Both the position numbers and the translations under genes were made by a program. 64,000 bases of DNA from contig CAJTSB010000001.1 of the NCBI GenBank assembly GCA_910578825.1, positions 124,001 through 188,000 on the forward strand, in the 5' to 3' direction. The notes under the pieces were generated by a model that saw nothing but the letters and a program-made list of their open reading frames with translations, was not told the DNA's origin and did not search any database. Below are positions 16,835-26,360 of this stretch, one piece after another; position 1 is the stretch's first letter; the number at the start of each line of letters is the position of its first letter. The DNA comes from an uncultured Lachnospiraceae bacterium (GTDB lineage Bacteria > Bacillota > Clostridia > Lachnospirales > Lachnospiraceae).

Positions 16835-18625
16835 TTAATTTAATTTTTGATGAAGTTTTTCCAAAAGCCCGGTAAAAACGGCGTCCGTAGTTAACAGTTC
16901 CAAAGCTTTATCGTAACCTTTGTTAGTAATTTCTTCGCGTTTATCATCATTTTCCAGAAGAAAATCACATTGCATCAGAAGTTCCTGTTTTGTCTGGAAG
17001 TAGCAGATTCCCTCTTCTGCCTGCAGGTAAGGACGGATGCTGCTCATATCGGACTGCCCCAAAACATCAAAAACTAAAATCATCGTGTGGCTTAAGAGTC
17101 CTTCTGCTACGCGTTGGTTCATGGTGGCGTCCGGATTTATCTGCATGACAATTTTGGAGCACTGCATTGCCTTGGACAGTTCGTCCGGATCATCCAGAAA
17201 ACCGCCATAATTTACGCCGGGAATGCCAATATCGTTTGCGCCGTATAACATGATCTTATATTTCCCGATTGCGGCAAGCTGAAGAAGTATCAATTTACGC
17301 AGGCTGTTATAACGCACGACGCTGAACACCCGGTATACATTCAGCCTGGCCTCGTCATTCAATTCCAGTTCTTCCTGAAGGCGCGATACATTTTCATCAA
17401 GCATTTCGGCAGTAATATGATATTTTCCTGTTTTGGAATTAAAAATATGTTCCAGCATGGTAAACAGTGTATCAGCCACGCTGTTAATTTTATCTTCTGT
17501 CAGATGCGGTTTTAAGGATTGATAGATAAAGTTGGCAACCCCTTCGTCTGTCAGGATGGAGCCTACAAAACAGATATCGCAGTCGTAGCGTTCATGTTCT
17601 GCGGGAGATATGGTATGGGTATGAAAATGTTTCCTGTCTGCCGGCATAATACCGCCATAAATGACGTGTTTGTGCTCAAATCCGTACCGCTCCATAACAT
17701 GTTCGTCAAACAGGGTAAATATATAATCATTGTCACCAAGCGTACGTGCATATTCCTGATTCAGTACCGCCGGATGAATATCCTGAATCCAGTTGATATA
17801 AAATAACTGCGGCAGATGTTCCAGGTTAAGGGGATATCCCAGATATGTCCTGCCGTTTCTGGACTTGTTAATTTGAAAAATAATGTCCGGGCGGCAGTGA
17901 TAGATATTTACATATTCCGTTGTCTGAAAGACGGGTCCCCGTTCATTGACAATATCTACCTGGCATCCTGCCCGTTCCAGTGAATCTTTCATCTGTTGAT
18001 ACAAACCCTGGAACCTGGGGGGTTCATAAGAGTTTTTAAGCACACAGACGCGTGGGGTTCCAGCGGCAATTCGTTTTTTAATGTTGTTTTCTTCCTGTCT
18101 GTAATAGATAAGGACGTCTTCAATCATTTTGTTTAAAATAATGCCTTTTTGCTGCTGAATATGTTGCAATTCCTGGTTCAGCTCCTGTTCCTTGGAACCC
18201 AGGACAAGAGAGGGCAGCAGTGTGTCCATTTCCATAAAAAATTCCCGGAAAGCTTTCATTCCAACAATGACTACAATACGGTAATGTTCGTATAAACTTC
18301 TCAAATCCTCGTTCGTCATGAAGGAGAAAAATGGAGCTTCGTCGTAATATAAATAAAAGGGCAGCATTGGTATGTTCGCTTTTCCATTTATTCTTCCCTG
18401 ATAGGGGTCGTTTCTGTGTTCTATTTCCATTATCTTTTGCAGATTCGGTTCGTTTGCCAAAAGAATAATCTGATTTGAGGTAATGTCTTCCAGATTGCAG
18501 ACGTTATCTTCCTGTTCCACGGAAACGTCCGCATCCATCGCAGGATAGAGCGAATCAGGTGCAAAAAATAATTCTTTCATAGACAGCAATGTCAGGTTTT
18601 TCTGAAAATCTGCGTTATGTATCAT
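16835..18625 (-). CDS. Large CgeB-like glycosyltransferase (tandem paralogue)
   Basis: This 596-residue protein is the paralogue of the product at 14985-16790, with the same arrangement: an unassigned N-terminal half, then IFQINKSRNGRTYLG, YINWIQDIHPAV, DICFVGSIL and a C-terminal MQINPDATMNQRVAEGLL block. I chose ATG 18625 (GGGAGAG seven bases upstream) over an ATG 18 codons earlier, which has no ribosome binding site. It follows a 223-bp AT-rich gap, the only gap above 100 bp in the leftward operon, so it may start its own transcript. Function is inferred to be glycosyl transfer; substrates are unknown. Confidence 0.8.
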   Translation of the reverse strand: MIHNADFQKNLTLLSMKELFFAPDSLYPAMDADVSVEQEDNVCNLEDITSNQIILLANEPNLQKIMEIEHRNDPYQGRINGKANIPMLPFYLYYDEAPFFSFMTNEDLRSLYEHYRIVVIVGMKAFREFFMEMDTLLPSLVLGSKEQELNQELQHIQQQKGIILNKMIEDVLIYYRQEENNIKKRIAAGTPRVCVLKNSYEPPRFQGLYQQMKDSLERAGCQVDIVNERGPVFQTTEYVNIYHCRPDIIFQINKSRNGRTYLGYPLNLEHLPQLFYINWIQDIHPAVLNQEYARTLGDNDYIFTLFDEHVMERYGFEHKHVIYGGIMPADRKHFHTHTISPAEHERYDCDICFVGSILTDEGVANFIYQSLKPHLTEDKINSVADTLFTMLEHIFNSKTGKYHITAEMLDENVSRLQEELELNDEARLNVYRVFSVVRYNSLRKLILLQLAAIGKYKIMLYGANDIGIPGVNYGGFLDDPDELSKAMQCSKIVMQINPDATMNQRVAEGLLSHTMILVFDVLGQSDMSSIRPYLQAEEGICYFQTKQELLMQCDFLLENDDKREEITNKGYDKALELLTTDAVFTGLLEKLHQKLN

Positions 18626-18726
18626 GTTTGTACTCTCCCGGTTTCTTCTGGATTTGTCAGAATAAATAAAAACATCCAAAATAGTGCAATTTAAAATATT
18701 GTAACATTGGAACTATATATATGCAA

Positions 18727-18807
18727 GTTATATCGGCATTTGGGTATAATTGTCACATATGGACATAACCAAATAGGAGCATTAAAATATGAAAGGCAGA
18801 ATGTCAA
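18727..18807 (-). promoter_or_regulatory. Candidate internal promoter(s) in the 223-bp gap 18626-18848
   Basis: On the minus strand a GTGACA hexamer (18751-18756) lies 18 nt upstream of TATAAC (18727-18732). Further upstream is a perfect TTGACA (18802-18807) with only a weak -10 (TAATGC) at 17 nt. The gap holds no gene I can support and no clear hairpin; it is strongly AT-rich. If active, these promoters would make 18625-7276 a separately expressed unit. Confidence 0.35.
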
Positions 18808-18848
18808 ACGAGGGTAAATAAAAAAGATATAAAAAGAAAATACAAAAT

Positions 18849-19628
18849 TTACCATATTTTCCATGGTGCGTTTCCGCGTTCCCACATTTCTTCCAGCATT
18901 AATTTGTCCCGCATGGTGTCCATGCACTGCCAAAAGCCGGTATGTTTATAGGCTGCCAGACCATTATCGGCCGCCAGGTTATTTAATACTTCCCGTTCAA
19001 ATACCAGGCTGTCATCATTCCTTAAATAACGGAAAATTTCCGGTTCCGCCACCATATAGCCTGCATTGATCCATGAGCCATCTTCTTTGGGCTTTTCCTG
19101 AAATTTTTCAATTCCGGCGCCGTCCCTGTCAAAATCCAGCACGCCAAACCTTCCGCCGGGCTGAATTGCTGTCATAGTAACGGTTCTTCGGTGTTGTTGA
19201 TGAAAGGAAAGCAGCCTGTCCAGATCTACATTACAGACGCCATCCCCATAGGTGAGCATAAAGGGCTCGTCGCCCACATAACGGTGGATTCTTTGTATTC
19301 TTGCTCCAGTCTGTGCTTTCTCGCCTGTGTCCACCACCGTAACCTTCCATGGCTCGGCAATGTTGTTATGTACAATCATTTTATTTTCCAGAGAAAAGTC
19401 GAAGGTAATATCGGAGCGATGAAGGTAATAGTCTGCAAAATACTCTTTGATGACATAGCCTTTGTAACCGCAGCAGATAATGAACTCATGAAATCCATAA
19501 CAGGAATAATATTTCATAATATGCCACAAAATGGGGGCATCCCCAATCTCTATCATCGGCTTTGGTTTCATATGGCTTTCTTCGCTGATTCTGGTTCCGA
19601 ATCCTCCGGCAAGAATTACTACTTTCAC
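18849..19628 (-). CDS. rfbF: Glucose-1-phosphate cytidylyltransferase
   Basis: The 259-residue protein matches RfbF/AscA, which makes CDP-glucose from glucose 1-phosphate and CTP. It has the nucleotidyltransferase signature MKVVILAGGFGTRISEES at the N-terminus with KPKPMIEIG, the LTYGDGVCNVD metal site near residue 130, and the C-terminal GFWQCMDTMRD. Length equals the family norm (about 257). The start is GTG at 19628, which aligns with the conserved N-terminus and has GGAG six bases upstream. It follows RfbG and RfbH in the operon, giving a complete CDP-4-keto-3,6-dideoxyglucose route except for the E3 reductase. A second copy lies at 43160-43939. Confidence 0.93.
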   Translation of the reverse strand: MKVVILAGGFGTRISEESHMKPKPMIEIGDAPILWHIMKYYSCYGFHEFIICCGYKGYVIKEYFADYYLHRSDITFDFSLENKMIVHNNIAEPWKVTVVDTGEKAQTGARIQRIHRYVGDEPFMLTYGDGVCNVDLDRLLSFHQQHRRTVTMTAIQPGGRFGVLDFDRDGAGIEKFQEKPKEDGSWINAGYMVAEPEIFRYLRNDDSLVFEREVLNNLAADNGLAAYKHTGFWQCMDTMRDKLMLEEMWERGNAPWKIW

Positions 19629-19672
19629 GATTTGCTCCGTCCTTTCTGCCTAAATGGTTGTCCAATCTGGTG

Positions 19673-20758
19673 TTATGCTGATGTTTCCTGTGTAGTATGA
19701 TTGATCCAGGTGCTGTCAAAAAGATAGTCCTGTATCTGTTGCTCCATTATTTTTGCTACGTCCTCCCCTGCAAGATAGCCTTTTTGCCAGTCTATAATTT
19801 TTTTGACGGTCTCCTCTATGCCCCATGTTGGTTTCCATGCCAGTTTTTGTTTGATGCGGGAGCAGTCCAAACGCAGGAAGGTATCTTCATGCGGACCCTT
19901 TTGCTGTTGTCCATGCCAGGACAGTTGTTCGCCCCAGTAATTACAGAAGATATTTGCCAGTTCCCCGACTGTCACACAATTCTCCTCGTTGGGACCAACA
20001 TTGTAATTGCCGGAGAGGGAGGCATCCTCAGACTGCTTTGCAACTATCAGCAGGTATGCCATCAGCGGTTCAATGACATGCTGGAATGGGCGGACAGCAT
20101 AGGGGTTACGGATATCAATCGGTCTGCTCTGCGTTGCCGCGCGGATACAGTCTGGTACAATCCGGTCTTTGGAAAAATCCCCTCCGCCAATTACATTTCC
20201 TGCGCGGGCAGTTGACACACGGATATCACTGTCCTGAAAAAAGGATCTCTTATAGCTTCCGGTCACCAGTTCTGAGCAGGATTTGCTGTTGGAGTATGGG
20301 TCATAGCCATTCAGGCGTTCATTTTCCCGAAATCCCCATTCCCATTCTTTATTTTCATATACTTTGTCTGTCGTAACATTGAGGACAGAGTGAACACTGT
20401 CTGATTTTCTTACGCACTCCAGTAAATTTACCGTTCCCATGACATTCGTCTCATATGTATAAACCGGATTGAGATAACTTTCACGTACTAATGGCTGTGC
20501 AGCCAGATGAAAGACGATTTCCGGGCGGTGTTTCAAAAAGATGCTTTCCAAATCTTGTAAATTCCGAATATCTCCATTGCAGGATGACATTCCATTTGCA
20601 ACGTGCGCAATTTCAAAAAGATTTTCCTCTGCGAAGGGCGGTAAAGCATAACCGATCACCTCTGCACCTGCCATCTTTAATATCGTACACAGCCAGGAAC
20701 CCTTGAATCCGGTATGACCCGTCACCAGGACTTTTTTTCCCTTATAAAATTTAAGCAT
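19673..20758 (-). CDS. rfbG: CDP-glucose 4,6-dehydratase
   Basis: The 361-residue extended SDR matches RfbG/AscB, which oxidises C4 and eliminates water across C5-C6 of CDP-glucose. The family-specific Rossmann motif VTGHTGFKGSWL is at residues 12-23. The TDKVYE segment and YDPYSNSK (YxxxK) near residue 155 are the catalytic region, and ARAGNVIGGGDF follows. It starts inside the last codons of rfbH with an AGGAGG nine bases from ATG 20758. A divergent homologue lies at 43946-45004. Confidence 0.93.
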   Translation of the reverse strand: MLKFYKGKKVLVTGHTGFKGSWLCTILKMAGAEVIGYALPPFAEENLFEIAHVANGMSSCNGDIRNLQDLESIFLKHRPEIVFHLAAQPLVRESYLNPVYTYETNVMGTVNLLECVRKSDSVHSVLNVTTDKVYENKEWEWGFRENERLNGYDPYSNSKSCSELVTGSYKRSFFQDSDIRVSTARAGNVIGGGDFSKDRIVPDCIRAATQSRPIDIRNPYAVRPFQHVIEPLMAYLLIVAKQSEDASLSGNYNVGPNEENCVTVGELANIFCNYWGEQLSWHGQQQKGPHEDTFLRLDCSRIKQKLAWKPTWGIEETVKKIIDWQKGYLAGEDVAKIMEQQIQDYLFDSTWINHTTQETSA

Positions 20759-22106
20759 CTTTCTGAGCCTCCTTATTTCTTATAAATTCCTGGATTTTTA
20801 AAATCATGTAATCCAGTTTTTCTTTTGTCATTCCCGGATAAACACCGAGCCAGAAACTGTGATTCATAATGTAATCTGTGTTATCCAGCGTACCTGCAAT
20901 GCGAAAACCGCAATTCTTGTATCGCATCTCATTAAAACAGGGATGTTTTACCAGATTGCCGGCAAACAGGTTCCTGGTCTGGATATTTGATGTTTCCAGA
21001 AAATTTACAAGCTCATTTCTGGTAAATGCTGCCGTTTCCCTGACTGTTATCAGGAATCCGAACCAACTCGGTTCGCTATCTTTCGCCGCCTGTGGAAGAA
21101 TCAATGCATTACTTAATCCTTCCAGATTTTGACGCAGATAATTCCAGTTTTCTTTACGCTTGCTGGCAAATAATTCCAGCTTTTCCAGCTGGGCGCAGCC
21201 TATTGCCGCCTGCATATCGGTTGCTTTCAGGTTATAGCCAAAATGGGAGTACACATATTTATGGTCGTATCCTCTGGGAAGTTCCCCATATTGGCCTTCA
21301 AACCGATGCTGGCAGGTTCCGTCCGCACCGGGCGGACAGTAGCAGTCTCTGCCCCAGTCCCGAAATGAATTTACCAGACGATATAATTGCTCATTATTCG
21401 TATAGACGGCTCCGCCTTCTCCCATCGTAATGTGATGCGGCGGATAGAAACTGGATGTTCCAAGATCTCCCATGGTACCCGTATATTTCCATTCGCTATC
21501 AACCCTGATTCTGGAGCCCAGGGCGTCGCAGTTATCTTCAATCATCCATAATCCATGTTTGTCACAAAACTCCCGGACGGCAACGACGTCAAACGGGTTT
21601 CCCAATGTATGTGCAACCATCACAGCCTTTGTTTTGTTTGAATATGCCTGTTCCAAAAGTTGGACGTCCAGATTATATTGCGGAATTGTTACATCTACAA
21701 AGACAGGAACCGCGCCATACTGCACGATTGGCGCTACCGTCGTGGGAAATCCTGCCGCAACCGTGATAACTTCATCTCCCCGATGAATCTGCCTCTTTCC
21801 TAATTCCGGAGCGGTCAGCGCTGAAAACGCCAATAGGTTAGCAGAAGAGCCGGAGTTTACCAGTGAGCAGTATTTCACGCCTAAGTGATGCGCCAGTCCA
21901 GACTCAAATTCCCGGGTATATCTTCCGGCGGTCAGCCAGAATTCAAGGGAAGAGTCCACCAGGTTTACCAGCTCTTTTTCGTCAAATACCCGCCCGGCAT
22001 AATTGACGCGTCCACCCGGTTGATACTCCTGTTGTGATCCAAATTTTTCGCTGTAATATTGCCTGGTCAATGCTAAGATTTGGTTTTTTATATCCTCTGC
22101 TGACAT
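20751..22106 (-). CDS. rfbH: CDP-4-keto-6-deoxyglucose 3-dehydrase (E1)
   Basis: The 451-residue protein matches RfbH/AscC, an unusual PMP-dependent and [2Fe-2S] enzyme of the aminotransferase fold that removes the C3 hydroxyl. The usual PLP lysine position is replaced by histidine in FYPPHHITMGEGG (near residue 225), which is diagnostic for this dehydrase. The iron-sulfur cysteines are visible in DCYCPPGADGTC just downstream. Family length is about 437, so it is intact. The partner NADH reductase (E3, RfbI/AscD-like) is not in the window and must be elsewhere or replaced by a general reductase. It precedes rfbG with an 8-bp overlap. Confidence 0.93.
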   Translation of the reverse strand: MSAEDIKNQILALTRQYYSEKFGSQQEYQPGGRVNYAGRVFDEKELVNLVDSSLEFWLTAGRYTREFESGLAHHLGVKYCSLVNSGSSANLLAFSALTAPELGKRQIHRGDEVITVAAGFPTTVAPIVQYGAVPVFVDVTIPQYNLDVQLLEQAYSNKTKAVMVAHTLGNPFDVVAVREFCDKHGLWMIEDNCDALGSRIRVDSEWKYTGTMGDLGTSSFYPPHHITMGEGGAVYTNNEQLYRLVNSFRDWGRDCYCPPGADGTCQHRFEGQYGELPRGYDHKYVYSHFGYNLKATDMQAAIGCAQLEKLELFASKRKENWNYLRQNLEGLSNALILPQAAKDSEPSWFGFLITVRETAAFTRNELVNFLETSNIQTRNLFAGNLVKHPCFNEMRYKNCGFRIAGTLDNTDYIMNHSFWLGVYPGMTKEKLDYMILKIQEFIRNKEAQKDA

Positions 22107-22119
22107 AATGTTTCTCCTT

Positions 22120-24309
22120 TTATAATTCTGCTATAATTTCAAACATCCGAACCGCATCGTAAATATTTTTCACACCATATTTGTCCAGTGTAAGCGCCAC
22201 ACCCCCATTTGTTCCTACCGTGTCGTTATAACCATTATAAGGGTGGTTCTTGCTATCATATTTTTCTTTTATCCATCCGGGCTCATAGATTTCCTCATCA
22301 AACCATTTCAGGAATTCATCACCAAGACCCATTGCCGAATACCGCAGCCTGTGTAGCAGCTCATCATATACGATCTTATCTTTCTGATATTGACCGAACA
22401 CATTCCGATAAATGGTTTTCCAGTCGATCGATTTAAGCAGCTCCTGTGGCAGACAACCCAGGCTAACCATACGGAGTATTGCCTGATATACCAGCCCATA
22501 ATCCATCATGATCTCTGGAAGGTATCTTTCAAATGGCGATAATGCGGCAATTCCACATAGTAAAGATTCGCTTTTCTGAATCTTTAAGTCATTGTGCAGC
22601 ATGAAATTGCTTCTCGCTCCCAGAGAAATACCGGATTGTGCGGCAACCACAATAGGATATGTAATTACTAACACTTCTTTTTTGAGCACGGATGTGACAG
22701 TACCCATATAAATATCCTGGCACAGACCGTTATACAATCTACCAGTCTGTGTTAAGATTTCGCGTAAATAAGATTTCCTGTAACAGGAATTGATATAGCC
22801 AGAAGGCAAAATATACATGTATTCAGGCTGGTGCAAGGTACACAATAGAAGCTCCTGCAGCCCGCAGCGATATTCTCTATAATTGCCCTTTTCGTATTTT
22901 TGAGGGACATATACCATATTTGGTTTAAAGAGAGGACTGTCTTTGTAATCCGGCCACATATAATTTCCGGTGTCCCACTGAATGACATCTTCATCCGGAT
23001 ATTTTCCCATAACGTCGTCTAATACTTCCAATGCCCAGGGCAGGACGCCATCATCTGAGCCAATACAAAAATAATATTCTCCCCGCGCATTCAGGCATGC
23101 GTATTCGAAACTCTTTACGGGGTCTACTTCTCTGGGAACCTTAATATATCGGATGCGTTTGTCTGCTATACTATGGCAAAGTTCGTATATTTCGGAATTT
23201 CCTCCGGAGGAATTATCACTTATCAGGATTTCGTAATCCCCCTGATAACGCTGGTTCAGACAAGTCCGTATGGTGTGTTTCAGATACTTTGCAGAATTTC
23301 TTGCCGGAATGATGATACTGTATTTGCAGCTCGGTTCCATATCCAGCAAAGCCTGCATCGGCTTGTGAAAAATATGCTCCAGATAGGAGATATAATTGCC
23401 CATACGTCCAAATGTCATATAAGGTTGGAATAGCTCGCCATCATATCTGCTCAGGCGTTCCAATTCCTTTTTAATTTCTGTTTTCTGAAGTTCATCAAAT
23501 AACCTTCCGGTTGTCAGCACATTTGCATAGTTGTCTTCCGAGTTTGTCAGGCACAACAGACGCAGCAGAAGAGCAATATTGGTTTTTACCTTCCCTTCCC
23601 TGTTCTGGACACAGGTGGCAGGGATAACGGTCATATCCGGATATTCCTGCTGTCCTTTGATACTTAACTCCAACAATTCATTATCAGACGGGAACTCCTC
23701 GCATACGGTTGGTTCTGATTCCACAATAAGCAATACCTTATGTCCCAGTCTGCTTAAGAGGTTTCCCATTAATTCGCTGACTTCCATGGCATTGCTGTCT
23801 ACCGGAAGAATCCAGAGTCCGGGCGTCTTTAATTGCTCAAGGAAATAATCCATATTGATACGGTATCTGGCATTCTTATGTAAATGCAGATTGTCTTTCT
23901 GCTGTGATAAAAGAATTTCAATGATCATGTGCTCATAAAAACGACTTGTCTTATAACAAGTTGCCGATAATTCCTTTAAAACTTCCGTATCATCTTCTAC
24001 CTGAAAATATTGTTGGATTAATGTATGAAATTGTTTCTCAACCGTCTGTGTCGACGCAGTCTGTCCATTTATGGCAGCCTGAAGAAATGAGAGCCGTCCG
24101 GACTCACACGTGTCCTGACATGTATCACAGAGTTCGCGCATAAAATCATAATAATCGTCTGTTCCCTTATAACGGTAAACAGGCGGGTGGTAGTTACCCA
24201 GCCAGGTTTTTATCTCCTCCGGCGACTGTCCGCTTTCATACATTTTTCTGCCGAGCGCAACAATATCTTTTAAATTCAATGGTATTTGTTCATACAATTC
24301 TTCTATCAT
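22120..24309 (-). CDS. Family 2 glycosyltransferase with large unassigned N- and C-terminal regions
   Basis: The 729-residue protein has a GT2 catalytic domain in its middle (about residues 330-560), with KYSIIIPARNSAKYLKHTI, ILISDNSSGG and FCIGSDDGVLPWAL. Residues 1-325 and 560-729 have no domain I recognise; the N-terminal part includes a Rossmann-like stretch (LWILPVDSNAMEVSELMG). I chose ATG 24309 because the GGAGG lies six bases upstream; the ATG five codons earlier overlaps that same site. It lies between the RfbFGH genes and a sugar C-methyltransferase, so it may transfer the deoxysugar they make. Specificity is unknown. Confidence 0.82.
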   Translation of the reverse strand: MIEELYEQIPLNLKDIVALGRKMYESGQSPEEIKTWLGNYHPPVYRYKGTDDYYDFMRELCDTCQDTCESGRLSFLQAAINGQTASTQTVEKQFHTLIQQYFQVEDDTEVLKELSATCYKTSRFYEHMIIEILLSQQKDNLHLHKNARYRINMDYFLEQLKTPGLWILPVDSNAMEVSELMGNLLSRLGHKVLLIVESEPTVCEEFPSDNELLELSIKGQQEYPDMTVIPATCVQNREGKVKTNIALLLRLLCLTNSEDNYANVLTTGRLFDELQKTEIKKELERLSRYDGELFQPYMTFGRMGNYISYLEHIFHKPMQALLDMEPSCKYSIIIPARNSAKYLKHTIRTCLNQRYQGDYEILISDNSSGGNSEIYELCHSIADKRIRYIKVPREVDPVKSFEYACLNARGEYYFCIGSDDGVLPWALEVLDDVMGKYPDEDVIQWDTGNYMWPDYKDSPLFKPNMVYVPQKYEKGNYREYRCGLQELLLCTLHQPEYMYILPSGYINSCYRKSYLREILTQTGRLYNGLCQDIYMGTVTSVLKKEVLVITYPIVVAAQSGISLGARSNFMLHNDLKIQKSESLLCGIAALSPFERYLPEIMMDYGLVYQAILRMVSLGCLPQELLKSIDWKTIYRNVFGQYQKDKIVYDELLHRLRYSAMGLGDEFLKWFDEEIYEPGWIKEKYDSKNHPYNGYNDTVGTNGGVALTLDKYGVKNIYDAVRMFEIIAEL

Positions 24310-24348
24310 CCCATACCTCCGCATAAATGCTTATCATAAAGAGAGCGC

Positions 24349-25476
24349 TCAACGCCGCTCTAGCTGGTTTTCCCTTAATATGGCAATTTTAACGCCCGGA
24401 TATTTTTCTTCAATAATTGCTGCAACCTCATCGGAATAACTTGCCGCCATCACAAGAACCGCCTCAATGTTTTCCCGGGCTATTGTTTCCGGTGCGACAA
24501 TTCTAAGATGGGTCCCCGGAGTATATTTATTCTGCTTAAAATCAGCAGAGTCAACGACAAACTTCACTTTATCCTTTATCCCGGAAAGTGCAATCACCGC
24601 GAGCGCCTGATGCCCAGCTCCCCAGATGGCAACCCGTTGAGACTCATTTATAAATGCATGTATCTCCTCTGTGATTTCCTCTCGTTGTTTCGTAAATTTG
24701 TCGAGGTTGATAATATTTCGTTTTCGAACAATTGCTGCCAGACAGTAGTCGTGCCATACCACATTGCATTCCAATACCTCAAAACCATTTTTTTCCAACA
24801 ATAACCGCAGCGTATCCCTTGTAAAGTAGAGCAGGTGGTCGGCAATGAATTCGGAAAACATCAGATTGTCGATAATCAAATCGGTGTTGGGTACTTCAAT
24901 CAGTCCGACAGCCCCTTCTTTCAGGTTCCCGTGAATTGTTTTAAGAAAGTCGTTGGGATCAGGTGCATGTTCCAGAAAGTTCATAATGAAAAATCCGTCA
25001 AATGGTGCGTGTTTAAAAAGAGTGGAAGATTCCATATATCCCTGTTGTACACGCAATCCAGCATCTGTACATGCGCTCACATATTCCGCACAGTGCTCTA
25101 TACCATATCCCTCCACACCGGTTTCGTTCATCAGAGATAAAAATTCCCCTTTGCCGCAGCCAATTTCAATCAGTTTCTTTCCTGTCAGGTTATATTTGTC
25201 CACATAATCCTGAAAATACTGTCTACGAAATGATTTCATTTCATCGGAAACAGCAGACGCTCTTATGACGTCTTTATAATAGGAGACTGGATTACCTGAA
25301 ATCTGTATCATTCCGCAATAAGGACATTGATAAAGGTTCAAATCTGTTCCAGTATCCTGTGCGAGATTTGTATCATCCGGAAAATTCTGTGCCATCCCCG
25401 GCATATCGGAATAGTGCAAAATCCGCTGTTCTTCTGTAATCGCTGCCTTGCAGCATCTGCAAATGATCTGTTCCAT
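24349..25476 (-). CDS. Sugar C-methyltransferase, TylC3/NovU type
   Basis: The 375-residue protein has the three-part layout of nucleotide-sugar C-methyltransferases. There is an N-terminal zinc-binding region with paired cysteines (CRCC near residue 6 and CPYCG near residue 52). A class I SAM-binding domain with IEIGCGKGEFLSLM at about 105 and FLEHAPDP follows. A C-terminal domain from about 265 has AIWGAGHQALAVIAL. Known relatives methylate C3 of 4-keto-deoxysugars. Directly beside rfbH/rfbG/rfbF and an SDR reductase, it probably builds a branched-chain CDP- or NDP-deoxysugar. ATG 25476 follows an AGGAG. Confidence 0.88.
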   Translation of the reverse strand: MEQIICRCCKAAITEEQRILHYSDMPGMAQNFPDDTNLAQDTGTDLNLYQCPYCGMIQISGNPVSYYKDVIRASAVSDEMKSFRRQYFQDYVDKYNLTGKKLIEIGCGKGEFLSLMNETGVEGYGIEHCAEYVSACTDAGLRVQQGYMESSTLFKHAPFDGFFIMNFLEHAPDPNDFLKTIHGNLKEGAVGLIEVPNTDLIIDNLMFSEFIADHLLYFTRDTLRLLLEKNGFEVLECNVVWHDYCLAAIVRKRNIINLDKFTKQREEITEEIHAFINESQRVAIWGAGHQALAVIALSGIKDKVKFVVDSADFKQNKYTPGTHLRIVAPETIARENIEAVLVMAASYSDEVAAIIEEKYPGVKIAILRENQLERR

Positions 25477-25487
25477 ATGGCTGTCTC

Positions 25488-26360
25488 CTAATAATTTCCT
25501 GATAGCTGAAAGGGTGTGTTCCGGTAGAACTGTATCAGTTCTTTGATCGCTGTATCTATATCCGTAAATGTATAGCCGCCCATTTCATCCAGCAGCCGTG
25601 TGTTATCTCCGGAATATTCAGATCCAAGCCCTTCACCTTCAATCGTGATTCTGGATGAACTTCCCGTAGCCATCACAATTTTTTGGGCAAGCGAATGGAT
25701 GTCTGTTGGATTTTGGGTACATACATTATAGTAGTGTTGTTTTGGTTCATGCGAAAGAAACCATCTCATGATATTACAAAGGTCTTTCACATACAGATAA
25801 TCAAAATAGATATTACGGTGTATGACAATATCCTGCCGCATCAATGCCTTGCAGATGCAGTTGGAGATAAATCGGTAATTATAATTTTCATACTGACCGA
25901 ATACGCCGAACAGCCTAAGATCATAAATGTTCTCGCTTTCTCCGACGGCTTTTGCCATAATATATTTTGATAGTCCATAATCATCCGAGGGAACCGCCGT
26001 GTCATAATATGTCTCTTTCATCTTCGGGACATAGGCATCCTTCCCATACTCCGCGCCGGATCCAAAATAAAACATTTTTCCATAATATTCATTCGCACGC
26101 TGCAAATGAAAAAACATCTGCAGGTTATTCTTTAATACCATGGATTTATAGGAATCCGGTAGCCCAAGCGTTCCCTGGACAGCAGAATGGATGACATATT
26201 CCGGCTGTTCCTTCCGTAAATATTTCCATACGGCCTCTGCATTTAATAAGTCAAGTTCCTGGTGCCCTGGTGACAACACCTGATATTCTGTTTTTAAATC
26301 CTGTGACAGGTTTCTCCCGATAAACCCGCTTGTTCCTGTTATCAATATTTTTTTCATCAT
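25488..26360 (-). CDS. NAD-dependent sugar reductase/epimerase (SDR)
   Basis: This 290-residue extended SDR has the Rossmann motif ILITGTSGFIGRNL and the active-site DDYGLSKY (YxxxK) near residue 130. LRLFGVFGQYE follows. It looks closer to short 4-ketoreductases of the RmlD/fucose-synthase type than to epimerases. Its position between the C-methyltransferase and a radical SAM gene suggests that it reduces the 4-keto group after dehydration and methylation; this is inference. Its start overlaps the stop of the radical SAM gene (ATGATGA). Confidence 0.82.
   Translation of the reverse strand: MMKKILITGTSGFIGRNLSQDLKTEYQVLSPGHQELDLLNAEAVWKYLRKEQPEYVIHSAVQGTLGLPDSYKSMVLKNNLQMFFHLQRANEYYGKMFYFGSGAEYGKDAYVPKMKETYYDTAVPSDDYGLSKYIMAKAVGESENIYDLRLFGVFGQYENYNYRFISNCICKALMRQDIVIHRNIYFDYLYVKDLCNIMRWFLSHEPKQHYYNVCTQNPTDIHSLAQKIVMATGSSSRITIEGEGLGSEYSGDNTRLLDEMGGYTFTDIDTAIKELIQFYRNTPFQLSGNY

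Noticed and set aside
18700..18725. A possible third recombination site, because TGTAACAT occurs at 18700-18707.
   Set aside because: Only one arm matches; the 8-bp core and the second arm are absent, so it is probably chance in AT-rich DNA.
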